Source: Pedobacter sp. SL55
GTDB lineage: Bacteria > Bacteroidota > Bacteroidia > Sphingobacteriales > Sphingobacteriaceae
Length of the DNA stretch: 64,000 nucleotides
Reading direction: 5' to 3'
Assembly (NCBI RefSeq): GCF_026625705.1
Contig: NZ_CP113059.1
Location: 3,224,001-3,288,000 of the forward strand
Position 1 is the stretch's first letter. The number at the start of each line of letters is the position of its first letter. Under the pieces are notes generated by a model, which made no database searches, was not told where the DNA came from, and saw only the letters and a program-made list of their open reading frames with translations. The translations under genes and the position numbers were made by a program. Below, piece by piece: positions 36,160-46,454 of the stretch.

Positions 36160-38499
36160 ATGTTATTCAAGAAGAAACTTGTATTTTTTTTAGCCGCTGT
36201 AAGTAGTCATTATGCTGTTGCTCAAAATAAAAATTTAAAACTTTGGTATACACAGCCAGCTAAAATGTGGGAAGAAGCCGTTCCTTTAGGAAATGGAAGG
36301 CTAGGTATGACTCCTGATGGTGGAGTTGAAAAGGAGAAAATTGTTTTAAACGACATCACTTTGTGGTCTGGGAGTAAGCAAGATGCAAATAATTACAATG
36401 CTCATAAAAGCTTGCCTAAAATTAGAGAATTGATAATTGCGGGTAGAAATGATGAAGCACAGGCCTTGGTAGATAAAGAATTTGTTTGCGTTGGGCCAGG
36501 CTCTGGGGGAGAAAAATTTGGCAAATTTCAGGTTTTAGGAACGCTTAATCTAGATTTTGAATACAATAATGTAGATAACGCAAATAAAAAATACGCTAGT
36601 TATTACAGAGGCCTTTCGTTAAACAATGCTTTAGCCACAACAACATACGTTGTAAATGGTGTAACATACAAAAGAGAGTATTTTACAAGTTTTGATGATG
36701 ATGTGAATGTCATCAAGTTAACCGCTAATAAACCAGGGAATTTAAACCTGAAAATTACTTTAGACAGGCCAGAAAAATTTAAAACCTATACAAAAGATAA
36801 CGATTTGTATATGTATGGACAATTGGAAAACGGCATTGATGGTAAAGGAATGCAGTATTCTTCTAAAGTTAGCGCAAGCCTAAAAGGCGGAAATCTATCA
36901 ACAACCCCTAACGCTTTAATTATCAAAGGTGCTACAGAAGTTATTCTTTTTGTTTCTGCAGCTACAGACTTTAAGGATCCTAATTTCAAGACCTCTATCA
37001 ATGAAATTATAGAAAGAGCAAAGCTAAAAAGTTATAAAGATCAAAAGAAAAATCACATTAAGAATTTTCAGAAATTTTTTAATCGTACAGATTTAAATCT
37101 TGGAGAAGGTAAGTCAAGCAGCTTGCCAACGAATGAAAGATTGAAGTTGTTTTACCATCACCCTGAAGATGATCCAGCTTTAGCGGCATTGTTTTTCCAG
37201 TTTGGTAGATATCTTACAATTAGCAGTACAAGAGTTGGACTTTTGCCTCCTAATTTACAGGGACTGTGGGCAAACCAAATACATACTCCGTGGAATGGAG
37301 ATTATCATTTGGATGTTAATGTGCAAATGAACCATTGGCCAGTAGAAGTAACCAATCTATCGGAACTTAATTTGCCTTTGGCCGATTTGGTAAAAGGGCT
37401 TGTAAAACCTGGAGAAAAAACGGCAAAAGCTTATTATAATGCAGAAGGTTGGATTGCCCATGTAATTACCAATGTTTGGGGATATACTGAACCTGGAGAA
37501 AGTGCATCTTGGGGTGCTTCTAATGCAGGGTCAGGTTGGTTGTGCAATAATTTGTGGGATCACTATGCTTTTACCAAAGATGTTAATTACTTAAAAGAAA
37601 TTTATCCCGTTTTAAAAGGCTCAGCTCAATTTTATAACAGCGTGTTAATCAAAGACCCTAAAACAGGCTGGTTGGTTACATCTCCATCAGTTTCTCCAGA
37701 AAATGCATTTTATCTTCCTAATGGCAAACATGCAAGTATTTCTATGGGACCAACAATTGACAATCAGATTGTGAGAGAGTTGTTTGGGAATATGATAGTA
37801 GCATCCAAAGTCTTGAATATTGATGAAGATTTCAGAAAAAAATTGGAAGAAAAATTAAAATCTATCCCTCCTGCAGGTGTAATTGGAAAAGATGGAAGAA
37901 TTTTGGAATGGCTAGAAGAATATAAGGAAGTAGATCCTCTGCATAGGCATATCTCTCATTTATATGGATTATATCCAGCATCGTTAATTACACCGAAAGC
38001 AACTCCAGATTTAGCAAAAGCTGCAGCAAAAACGTTAGAAGTAAAAGGCGATGATGGTCCGGGTTGGGCAATTGCTTATAAAATGCTTTTTTGGGCTCGT
38101 TTAAATGATGGAAATAGAGCGTTTAAATTATTGAAAGAAGTTTTAAAACCTACCGAAAGAACCGATATCAATTATGGATCTGGCGGCGGAGTGTATGCAA
38201 ATTTATTTTGTGCAGGTCCTCCATTTCAAATAGACGGAAATTTTGGTGCAACCGCTGGAATTGCAGAAATGCTTATCCAAAGTCACGAAGGAGAAATAGA
38301 TCTTTTACCATCTTTACCAGACACATGGAAAAAATTTGGAGAAGTGAAAGGCTTAAAGGCGAGAGGTAATTATACGGTAAACTTTACATGGAAAGATGGT
38401 AAAATAACAAAGTATACTATTTCTTCTCCTGATGGCAGTTCGGTTAAAGTAAGAGTAAATAAAGAACTGAAGGAAGTAAAGACCAAAAAGAGTAGTTAA
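36160..38499 (+). CDS. GH95 glycoside hydrolase (alpha-1,2-L-fucosidase or alpha-L-galactosidase)
   Basis: A 779-residue exported enzyme; the signal peptide ends HYAVAQ near residue 22. The GH95 plan is visible: N-terminal beta-sandwich (LWYTQPAKMWEEAVPLGNG, then GRLGM), and an (alpha/alpha)6 barrel with PPNLQGLWANQ, VNVQMNHWPVEVTNLSE and SPSVSPENAF. In the last of these Glu514 should be the general acid. PPFQIDGNFGATAGIAEML holds Asp692 in the general-base position. Unlike its neighbour at 38534, the Asn-x-Asn motif before VQMN reads Asp-Val-Asn. GH95 enzymes act on alpha-1,2-linked L-fucose and in some cases L-galactose. It is followed after 34 bases by a second GH95 gene. No lipobox is visible, so a periplasmic site is likely. 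Confidence 0.9.
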   Translation: MLFKKKLVFFLAAVSSHYAVAQNKNLKLWYTQPAKMWEEAVPLGNGRLGMTPDGGVEKEKIVLNDITLWSGSKQDANNYNAHKSLPKIRELIIAGRNDEAQALVDKEFVCVGPGSGGEKFGKFQVLGTLNLDFEYNNVDNANKKYASYYRGLSLNNALATTTYVVNGVTYKREYFTSFDDDVNVIKLTANKPGNLNLKITLDRPEKFKTYTKDNDLYMYGQLENGIDGKGMQYSSKVSASLKGGNLSTTPNALIIKGATEVILFVSAATDFKDPNFKTSINEIIERAKLKSYKDQKKNHIKNFQKFFNRTDLNLGEGKSSSLPTNERLKLFYHHPEDDPALAALFFQFGRYLTISSTRVGLLPPNLQGLWANQIHTPWNGDYHLDVNVQMNHWPVEVTNLSELNLPLADLVKGLVKPGEKTAKAYYNAEGWIAHVITNVWGYTEPGESASWGASNAGSGWLCNNLWDHYAFTKDVNYLKEIYPVLKGSAQFYNSVLIKDPKTGWLVTSPSVSPENAFYLPNGKHASISMGPTIDNQIVRELFGNMIVASKVLNIDEDFRKKLEEKLKSIPPAGVIGKDGRILEWLEEYKEVDPLHRHISHLYGLYPASLITPKATPDLAKAAAKTLEVKGDDGPGWAIAYKMLFWARLNDGNRAFKLLKEVLKPTERTDINYGSGGGVYANLFCAGPPFQIDGNFGATAGIAEMLIQSHEGEIDLLPSLPDTWKKFGEVKGLKARGNYTVNFTWKDGKITKYTISSPDGSSVKVRVNKELKEVKTKKSS

Positions 38500-38533
38500 G
38501 TGTAGCAATACAGATTATTTAACAGCAATCATC

Positions 38534-41500
38534 ATGTTAAAAACAAGCATTTTATTCCTTCCGTTATTTTTAGTTTTTCAATTATCACTTTTTGCGCAAA
38601 AAGGTAAGCATGATGATAATTTGAAGTTATGGGATAAAGCACCCGCATTAGATTGGATGACAGAAGCTTATCCCATTGGTAACGGTAAAATTGGCGGGAT
38701 GATATTTGGCGGGATAAGAAAAGAGCACATCCAATTTAATGAGAATAGTTTGTGGACTGGTGATGAAAGCGAAACTGGAGCTTATCAGGCTTTTGGAGAT
38801 ATTTTTATAGATTTTTTGAATTCAAATCCGTCTTCGGTAACTGGTTATAATAGAGAGTTAAATTTGAATAATGCCATTCATGCCATCAATTATCAAAATA
38901 ATGGGATTAAATTTTCACGAGCGTATTTCGCAAGTCATCCTGATAAGGTAATGGTTTTAAGCTATACTTCTGATAAAAAAGAAGCTTATTCTGCAATTAT
39001 TAGCTTTAAAGATGCGCACGGAGCAAAAGTTACAGCAAACGGAAATCAACTTAAAATTACTGGTGCGCTAGAAAACGGACAAAAATATAGTGCCGCAATT
39101 TTAATAAGGCATAGTGGGGGGACATTAACAATTAAGAAAGATGAAGGCGGTAATCATCAAATTCAACTAAATAGGGTAAGCAACTTCAATATTATTCTTG
39201 CTGCGGCAACAGATTATGTCAATAAAAAATCAAGTAATTGGAAAGGGGAAGATCCAAATATTGTTGTTCAGCACTATCTAAAAGCTGCTGGTTCACAAAG
39301 TTTAGCGCAGTTAAAAGAGAAACATATTAAAGATTACCAACAATTGTTTGGCAAAACAACTTTAAATTTAGGAACAGATGTATTAAACACCAAATTAACT
39401 ACCAAAGAAAGAATTATTGATTATAAGAAAACCAGAAACCCAAATCTTGAAGCTCTATTGTTTCAGTACGGGAGGTATTTACTCATAAGTTCTTCCAGAA
39501 AAGGAGGGTTGCCAGCCAATCTTCAGGGGCTTTGGAATAATAGCAATAATCCGCCGTGGAGATCAGATTATCATTCGAATATTAATGTTCAAATGAACTA
39601 TTGGCCTGCAGAACCTACTAATCTTTCTGAATGTCATATCCCGTATTTAGATTATATCAACAGTATGCGGGAAGTAAAAAAAATAAATACGCAAAAGGAA
39701 TATCCGGGAGTTAGAGGATGGACAGTTAGAACAGAAAACAATATTTTTGGTGGCGAAAGTTTTAGTTGGAACACTCCCGGAAGCGCTTGGTATGCACAGG
39801 CTATTTGGGAACATTATGCCTTTACACAGGATAAAAACTATTTGAAAACTTTTGCCTATCCTATCCTTAAAGAAATCTCAGAATTTTGGGATGATCATTT
39901 GAAAAGAAGGCCTGATGGAACTGTGGTAGCACCTTTGGGATGGTCTCCAGAGCATGGTCCAAAAGAAGACGGAGTAAGTTACGATCAGCAGATTGTATAT
40001 GATTTGTTTACCAATTATGTTGAAGCGTCCGATTCTTTAAAAATTGATAAAGCATATAGAGACCATATTCTCTCATTAAGGAATAACTTACTGAAACCTA
40101 AAATTGGCAAATGGGGGCAATTACAGGAATGGGAAACGGATAGAGATGATCCTGAAAACAAGCACCGTCATGCTTCTCATTTATTTGGATTGCACCCGGG
40201 TAGACAGTTTAGTGTTACGCAAACACCTGAACTTGCACAAGCAGCGAAAGTTAGTTTAACAGCAAGAGGAGACGAGTCTACAGGTTGGTCTATGGCTTGG
40301 AAAATGAATTTTTGGGCTCGTTTACACGATGGAGAACATGCTTATAAGATATTAAACAATTTTATCAGTCTAGTTGGCGGCGAAGGAATAGATTATAATA
40401 ATGGTGGCGGTATTTATGCGAATTTACTCTGCGCACATCCACCATTTCAAATAGACGGTAATTTTGGATATACTGCTGGTATTGCCGAAATGCTATTACA
40501 AAGCCAGACAGATGAAATACAATTTTTACCAGCAATACCAAAAGCTTGGATCAAGGGTAACGTTACAGGATTAAAAGCAAGAGGTAATTTCGAAATAGCT
40601 TCTTTAGAATGGGAAAATGGAGAAGTAACCCGTTTACTTATCAAGTCTTTATCGGGAGGTAAATGCAAAATTTTATTGCCAAACGCATTGAAAGGACCTT
40701 TTGAAAGTAAGCAAAAGGGAAACAAGTATAACGTTGTATTTAATAGCGTTGCAGGTAAATCTTACGAGTTTAAAAAAGTAAAACTAATTCATAATAAATT
40801 GAAAATATTAAGAAATTTAGGCGTAGCTGTTATATTGGTATTCGTAACCTCGTCTACGTTGTGGTCAAAAATTACATTGCCTACTTATTTTAGCTCAAAC
40901 ATGGTGCTGCAGCAAAATGCGGAAATTACGATGGAAGGCAAAGCAAGTCCACGTAATCAAATCATGTTAGTTACCTCATGGGATCAAAAAAAATACACAA
41001 CATGGACAGATCAGGCTGGGGATTTCAAGATCAAAATAAAAACTCGTTCTTACGGCGGCCCTTATTTGATGGTGCTATCGGGAGATGGAATGGCGATAAA
41101 ATTCGAAAACGTTATGATTGGCGATGTTTGGATCTGTTCTGGGCAATCTAATATGGAAATGCCATTAGCCGGATGGGGGAAAATCAATAATTTTCAGCAA
41201 GAGATAGCTAATTCAAACTATCCAAATATTAGGCTGTTACAGGTAGAACATGTAACGAGTAACACGCCTCTCGATAATGCGAAAATTGTGAACGATAAAG
41301 GTTGGCAGGTATGCAACCCTGAGAATATAGCTGAATTTTCTTCTGTTGCTTATTTTTTCGCTAGAGAAATCAATAAAAAAACAAATGTGCCAATTGGCTT
41401 ACTACATACTTCATGGGGAGGTACAATTATAGAAGCCTGGACAAGTGGCGAATCTTTATCCACCATCAATGATTTTAAAGAAGAAGTAAAAGAGTTGACA

Positions 41501-42763
41501 AAATTTAGTCACAGTAAGCTAGCTGCCAGATTAGACTTAAACATTAAAACTTGGACAAAAAAAGCTTTTGATAAAGATAGAGGTTTTTTAAACGGGCAAG
41601 AAAGATGGGTTTCTACTGATTTTGATGACTCGAAATGGGCAACCATGAACCTGCCTGAATCTTTTGAAAATACTTCTTTGGGAAATTTTGATGGTGTGGT
41701 TTGGTATAGAAAAACGGTAGATGTTCCGGCCTCAATGTCCGGTAAAGATTTAGTGTTAAACTTAGGCCCAATAGACGATTTTGATATCACTTATTTTAAC
41801 GGACAAAAAATTGCGGAAGGTGCTGGTTACAGCACTCCAAGAAAATATACCATTCCCGCAGGTTTAGTTAAAGCAGGCAAAAATACCATTGCCGTTCGTG
41901 TGTTTGATACTGGTGGTGGCGGCGGAATTTATGATAAGAACAGTAAAATAGCACTTTCCTTAGGTTCGCAAGAAATTTCTTTAGTAGGAGAGTGGAAGTA
42001 TAGTATAGGCTTACATTTGAATGAATTGCCGCCATATCCAAGACCAATAGATGGCCCAAATAGGTCTACTGTATTATACAATGCTATGATTAATCCTTTC
42101 ATTAATTTCAATATTAAAGGAGCAATTTGGTACCAAGGAGAAAGTAACGCAGAACGGGCAGAGCAGTATAAAACATTATTTCCTTTATTGATAAAAGATT
42201 GGAGAGCTAAATGGAATAACGGAGATTTTCCTTTCTATTTTGTACAACTAGCAAACTTCATGAAGAAAGATGAAAATCCCCCTCAACAATCTGATTGGGC
42301 ACTTCTTAGAGAAGCACAATCTCAAGCACTTGCTTTGCCAAATACAGGAATGGCGGTAACCATAGATATTGGCGATGCGCAAGATATTCATCCGAAAAAC
42401 AAACAGGATGTAGGAAAAAGACTTGCTCTAATCGCCTTAAATAAAAATTATAAATCCAAAACGGAGTTTAGTGGTCCTGTTTTAAAAGGTAAGCAAATAA
42501 AAGCTAATAAGGTAATCTTATCCTTTAATCATGATACTGGCTTAAAAACTAAGGGAGAAAAGTTAGAGGGTTTTGCTATTGCCGGCGAGGATAAGAAATT
42601 CTATTGGGCAGATGCGAAAATAGAAAATGGGAAAGTGATTTTAAGTTCAGAAAAAGTTCCTAATCCAGTTGCAGTAAGATATGGCTGGGGTAATAATCCA
42701 TCAACTAACTTAACTAATAACTCTAATTTGCCAGCCTCGCCTTTTAGGACAGATACTTGGTAA
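38534..42763 (+). CDS. GH95 glycoside hydrolase joined to a sialate O-acetylesterase-type SGNH esterase; possible artefactual fusion
   Basis: One 1409-residue frame with two complete enzymes. Residues 1-750 are GH95 with a signal peptide ending LSLFAQ, and with the blocks LPANLQGLWNN, NINVQMNYWPAEPTNLSE, GWSPEHGP and FQIDGNFGYTAGIAEML. From about 757 a second exported-protein start appears (KILRNLGVAVILVFVTSSTLWS). It is followed by a sialate O-acetylesterase-type SGNH hydrolase: SNMVLQQN, IGDVWICSGQSNMEMP with the nucleophile Ser, an inserted jelly-roll domain, GAIWYQGESNAERAEQY, and DIGDAQDIHP with the Asp/His pair. A signal peptide in mid-protein is abnormal. With one A fewer in the A6 run at 40772-40777 the GH95 ends EFKK-stop. 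With one T fewer at 40799-40800 the esterase would start at ATG. Two separate genes are likely. Confidence 0.85.
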   Translation: MLKTSILFLPLFLVFQLSLFAQKGKHDDNLKLWDKAPALDWMTEAYPIGNGKIGGMIFGGIRKEHIQFNENSLWTGDESETGAYQAFGDIFIDFLNSNPSSVTGYNRELNLNNAIHAINYQNNGIKFSRAYFASHPDKVMVLSYTSDKKEAYSAIISFKDAHGAKVTANGNQLKITGALENGQKYSAAILIRHSGGTLTIKKDEGGNHQIQLNRVSNFNIILAAATDYVNKKSSNWKGEDPNIVVQHYLKAAGSQSLAQLKEKHIKDYQQLFGKTTLNLGTDVLNTKLTTKERIIDYKKTRNPNLEALLFQYGRYLLISSSRKGGLPANLQGLWNNSNNPPWRSDYHSNINVQMNYWPAEPTNLSECHIPYLDYINSMREVKKINTQKEYPGVRGWTVRTENNIFGGESFSWNTPGSAWYAQAIWEHYAFTQDKNYLKTFAYPILKEISEFWDDHLKRRPDGTVVAPLGWSPEHGPKEDGVSYDQQIVYDLFTNYVEASDSLKIDKAYRDHILSLRNNLLKPKIGKWGQLQEWETDRDDPENKHRHASHLFGLHPGRQFSVTQTPELAQAAKVSLTARGDESTGWSMAWKMNFWARLHDGEHAYKILNNFISLVGGEGIDYNNGGGIYANLLCAHPPFQIDGNFGYTAGIAEMLLQSQTDEIQFLPAIPKAWIKGNVTGLKARGNFEIASLEWENGEVTRLLIKSLSGGKCKILLPNALKGPFESKQKGNKYNVVFNSVAGKSYEFKKVKLIHNKLKILRNLGVAVILVFVTSSTLWSKITLPTYFSSNMVLQQNAEITMEGKASPRNQIMLVTSWDQKKYTTWTDQAGDFKIKIKTRSYGGPYLMVLSGDGMAIKFENVMIGDVWICSGQSNMEMPLAGWGKINNFQQEIANSNYPNIRLLQVEHVTSNTPLDNAKIVNDKGWQVCNPENIAEFSSVAYFFAREINKKTNVPIGLLHTSWGGTIIEAWTSGESLSTINDFKEEVKELTKFSHSKLAARLDLNIKTWTKKAFDKDRGFLNGQERWVSTDFDDSKWATMNLPESFENTSLGNFDGVVWYRKTVDVPASMSGKDLVLNLGPIDDFDITYFNGQKIAEGAGYSTPRKYTIPAGLVKAGKNTIAVRVFDTGGGGGIYDKNSKIALSLGSQEISLVGEWKYSIGLHLNELPPYPRPIDGPNRSTVLYNAMINPFINFNIKGAIWYQGESNAERAEQYKTLFPLLIKDWRAKWNNGDFPFYFVQLANFMKKDENPPQQSDWALLREAQSQALALPNTGMAVTIDIGDAQDIHPKNKQDVGKRLALIALNKNYKSKTEFSGPVLKGKQIKANKVILSFNHDTGLKTKGEKLEGFAIAGEDKKFYWADAKIENGKVILSSEKVPNPVAVRYGWGNNPSTNLTNNSNLPASPFRTDTW

Positions 42764-42794
42764 GACATAGTTATAAAGTATAAACGAACTTCAA

Positions 42795-45700
42795 ATGAAA
42801 ATAAGTTTACCAATATTGAAGAAGACCAATGTCTTTTTAAAGTTTGTTGCGCCCAGCATAATTTTTTCACTTTTACATTTTGCTGTATTTGCTCAAGATT
42901 GGCAGGCAGAAAGTGGTGTCATTTCTAACGGAGCAAATATCCAGAATTGTACTTCATGTGCGGGTGCTAATTTAGTAGGCAATTTAGGTGGCCCAACCAA
43001 TGGAACCTTAACTCATACAGTTAACGTTTCTACGGCAGGAGTATATGCATTAACAATTTATTACGCAACAGAGAATGCTCGTCCTATTAACATTACGGTA
43101 AACGATAATACTCCTGCCAGATTTAATTGTATGGCTACAGGAGGATGGACAACTGTAGTAAGCCTTACTACTAACATTAGTCTTAAAGCTGGAAGTAACA
43201 CCATAAAATTCGATAGCCCTAATGAATGGGCGCCAAATATCGATTGGTTTAATCTCTCCGCAATTAATGCAGATACGAAGAGAATTGATATTGCTTCGGG
43301 AAGTTTTATAGAATACTCACTACAAACTGGTAAATACAATGTTTATTTTGATAACATCAGAGTAATCTCCGATGCTTATGCAGAAGCTAAAACACCTTCT
43401 GCCACTATTAATAGTGTAAACTATTCTTCCAGATTGTATAGTTCTTCTTCTATATCAGATAATTTTGGAAGTGGTACCAAGCATATCATTTCTATCTCTG
43501 GAAATGGTTTAGTACCAATGGAGCACATATTTTATGTGTATAATAACAAACCTTATTTTTTTACCGAAATCATTTTAAACGGTAACCAAGTAAAGAGTAA
43601 TTACATGGCTCCTTTAGTTACTTCTAATGTTACTTTGCCATTTAATGGCGTTAATACAGCATTATTTGTGCCTTTTGATAACGATGCTTTTGTAAGGTAC
43701 GATGCAAAATCACTTTCATCTAATCAAAACTTTACCACATCAGAGGTGAGTGCCATTTATGATAACACAAGCCGCAAGGGTATTATTATGGGGTCTTTAG
43801 AGCAAACCGATTGGAAAACAGGAGTTAACATTGCAGGAAGAACCAATAAGCTGACAAATTTCAGCGTCTTTGCCGGGCTATCTAACAAAGCCATTACCAG
43901 AGATGACGGTACTGCACACGGCATGGTTGGCGGAAATACAAATACGGTAAAATCTGCTAAAATGATGATTGGTTATTTTGACGATTGGCGAACTGGGATG
44001 GAAGAGTATGGGAAATTGAATAAAATAGCTCAGCCTCAGTTTGTTTTTAAATGGGATAAGCCAACACCCTTTGGATGGAATAGCTGGGGTGTAATTCAAG
44101 ATAAGCTTACATTTCAACATACAAAATCTGTAGTAGATTTTTTCGCTAACGATTTAAAAACCTTTAGAAATGGTAATACACTTTTTATTGATCTTGATGC
44201 CTGGTGGGATTTCTTGTCTGATGCAGATTTAAAGGCATTTGCTGATCGTTGTAGAGCAAACGGGTTTGTTCCAGGGTTATATTTTGGACCATTTGTAGAT
44301 TTTTCATGGAAAGACGGGCCACGTAATGTGGAAACCACCGCTACTCCTTACAGCGAAGTTTGGACTAAGGCAAATGGAAAGTACAACGATATGGATGGTG
44401 GTAGGGCAATGGATCCAACACATCCCGCAGTAAAAAGTAGAATAGATTGGATGGTAAACAAATTCTCGGAATTAGGTATTGGAATGGTAAAACTAGATTT
44501 CCTAGGTCACGGGGCTATAGAAGCTGATAAATTTTATGATCCAAACGTTACCACCGGAATGCAGGCCTATCGTCAGGGCATGGAATACATCATTAATAAA
44601 TTAAACAGCAAAAAGATATTCGTTTATGCCGCAATTTCTCCGAGTATGGCGTCTGGAAGATACATTCACTCTCGACGAATTGCTTGCGATGCTTGGGCTA
44701 CAATAGATCAAACGCAATACACCTTAAACAGTACCAATTATGGTTGGTGGCAAACTTTTGTGTACGATTATATCGATGCAGATCATATCGTTTTAGCAAA
44801 AGAAAGTGAAGGTGTAAACAGGGCCAGGGTTGCCTCGGGCTTAATTAATGGTACTTTTATTACTGGCGATGATTTTTCTGTAACAGATCAATGGACAGCC
44901 AGGGCCAAAGATTATTTCCAAAATCAGGATCTTTTGGATATCAGTAGAAACGGAATTGCTTTTAAACCCTTAGATGGTAATACCGGAACAAATGCGAATG
45001 AGATATTTGTTCGCGAAATTGGCAATTATACATACGTTGCGGCTTTTAAATATGGTGCTGGCTCTAAAAATTACAGTATAGATTTAAAAAGATTAGGCTT
45101 AACAGATGGACAGAATTACAGATCAAAAGAACTTTTTGGTGGAGCTGTAACTGTTGTTAACGGGTCGCTCAATTTTACCATTTCTGGTGCTGGAGCGTCC
45201 ATATTTAGGCTACAATTAGGTGGAGATCAGCAGCAGACTATAAATTTTGCACCAATCGAAACTAAAACTTTCGACAAACTAGCTTTAGAAAATCCTGCCA
45301 CTGCTACATCGGGTTTGCAAGTTACTTATAAAAGCAGTAATGCTAATGTTGCTGTTGTAGAAGGAAATAAAATAATCTTTAAAGGTGTTGGTTCAACCGT
45401 TATCACGGCTTCACAGCCCGGAGACGCAACTTATTTAGCTGCAACCGATGTTACACAAATACTAACAATTACCAAAGGAACACAAACGATACAGTTTGCA
45501 GAGAGCTTTTCTAAACCATCTAATGCAATTGATTATTCGCCAGAAGCAGTAGCAAGTTCGGGTCTAGCTGTTAGCTTTTCGAGCAGTAACCTAGAAGTTG
45601 CAAGAATAGTAGATAATAAAATTCATATCCTAAAACAAGGAACTACAACTATAACGGCATTGCAAGCTGGAGATAATAACTGGTTACCTGCCACTTCAGT

Positions 45701-46454
45701 TAACCAGACCTTAACTATAACTCCAGCTTTTGAACTCCCTGCTAATAATTTTAAAATTTCCGTTAGCGATGAATCTTGTATCGATAGTAAGAACGGTAGT
45801 ATCAAAATTAACGCTACTCAATTATTAAACTATACGGCCAATGTTACGGGTAATAATTTCAGCAAAACCTTTGCATTTGATGGTAGTTTAAATATTCCAG
45901 ATCTGGCAAGTGGCACTTACAAAGTATGTATAACCGTAAATGGCATTGCAGAATATAGCAGCTGTTATGACCTAAAAGTAGGCGCTCCACAGCCTTTGTC
46001 TGTTTATTCTTTTGTAAACAAGGCAACTAACACATTAGAATTAAGTTTTTCTGGTGCTGCTAAGTATAATATCGAATTAAATGGAAAAGTTTACCAGTCA
46101 GTTTCAAATTATATCTCCTTAGCTATTCAGGAAGGGCAAAATATACTATCGGTTACTACAGATAAAGCTTGTCAGGGTATTTATGAGCAAAAAGTTTTTC
46201 TTGAAAAAGGAAAAACAGTTTATCCTAATCCTTTCCAGTCCAGTCTTTTCATCGTCATTGCAAATGATTCATCTCCAACGGCAGAAATTACTGTTTTCTC
46301 TGAAAGTGGAAAACTAGTCTATAGCCATCAACATCAAGTTGTAGGTAACCAGATTGCTGTTAACCTTAGTCATTTACCTAGTAGCGTCTACACCTTGAGG
46401 ATAAGGACCAAACTAGGTGTTACTACTTCAAAAATTGTTAAAAATGAAAAATAG
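42795..46454 (+). CDS. Large secreted clan GH-D (GH27-like alpha-galactosidase) enzyme with CBM, Ig-like repeats and type IX sorting tail
   Basis: A 1219-residue multimodular protein. A signal peptide (end AVFAQ, near 34) is followed by a CBM6/35-like domain to about 155 (QNCTSCAGANLVGNL, EWAPNIDWFNLS). Next come a beta-rich region to about 415 and a TIM barrel resembling GH27/GH36: PFGWNSWGVIQ, TLFIDLDAWWDFL, GMVKLDFLGHGAIE with the putative nucleophile Asp, and RRIACDAWATIDQ with a putative acid/base. After the barrel, two repeats of about 80 residues start QTINFA and QTIQFA and resemble bacterial Ig-like domains. The C-terminus (VYPNPFQSSLFIVI ... SVYTLRIRTKLG) is a type A sorting domain, so the protein should leave through type IX secretion. 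The core is paralogous to 49669-51705. Substrate specificity is unproven. Confidence 0.8.
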   Translation: MKISLPILKKTNVFLKFVAPSIIFSLLHFAVFAQDWQAESGVISNGANIQNCTSCAGANLVGNLGGPTNGTLTHTVNVSTAGVYALTIYYATENARPINITVNDNTPARFNCMATGGWTTVVSLTTNISLKAGSNTIKFDSPNEWAPNIDWFNLSAINADTKRIDIASGSFIEYSLQTGKYNVYFDNIRVISDAYAEAKTPSATINSVNYSSRLYSSSSISDNFGSGTKHIISISGNGLVPMEHIFYVYNNKPYFFTEIILNGNQVKSNYMAPLVTSNVTLPFNGVNTALFVPFDNDAFVRYDAKSLSSNQNFTTSEVSAIYDNTSRKGIIMGSLEQTDWKTGVNIAGRTNKLTNFSVFAGLSNKAITRDDGTAHGMVGGNTNTVKSAKMMIGYFDDWRTGMEEYGKLNKIAQPQFVFKWDKPTPFGWNSWGVIQDKLTFQHTKSVVDFFANDLKTFRNGNTLFIDLDAWWDFLSDADLKAFADRCRANGFVPGLYFGPFVDFSWKDGPRNVETTATPYSEVWTKANGKYNDMDGGRAMDPTHPAVKSRIDWMVNKFSELGIGMVKLDFLGHGAIEADKFYDPNVTTGMQAYRQGMEYIINKLNSKKIFVYAAISPSMASGRYIHSRRIACDAWATIDQTQYTLNSTNYGWWQTFVYDYIDADHIVLAKESEGVNRARVASGLINGTFITGDDFSVTDQWTARAKDYFQNQDLLDISRNGIAFKPLDGNTGTNANEIFVREIGNYTYVAAFKYGAGSKNYSIDLKRLGLTDGQNYRSKELFGGAVTVVNGSLNFTISGAGASIFRLQLGGDQQQTINFAPIETKTFDKLALENPATATSGLQVTYKSSNANVAVVEGNKIIFKGVGSTVITASQPGDATYLAATDVTQILTITKGTQTIQFAESFSKPSNAIDYSPEAVASSGLAVSFSSSNLEVARIVDNKIHILKQGTTTITALQAGDNNWLPATSVNQTLTITPAFELPANNFKISVSDESCIDSKNGSIKINATQLLNYTANVTGNNFSKTFAFDGSLNIPDLASGTYKVCITVNGIAEYSSCYDLKVGAPQPLSVYSFVNKATNTLELSFSGAAKYNIELNGKVYQSVSNYISLAIQEGQNILSVTTDKACQGIYEQKVFLEKGKTVYPNPFQSSLFIVIANDSSPTAEITVFSESGKLVYSHQHQVVGNQIAVNLSHLPSSVYTLRIRTKLGVTTSKIVKNEK

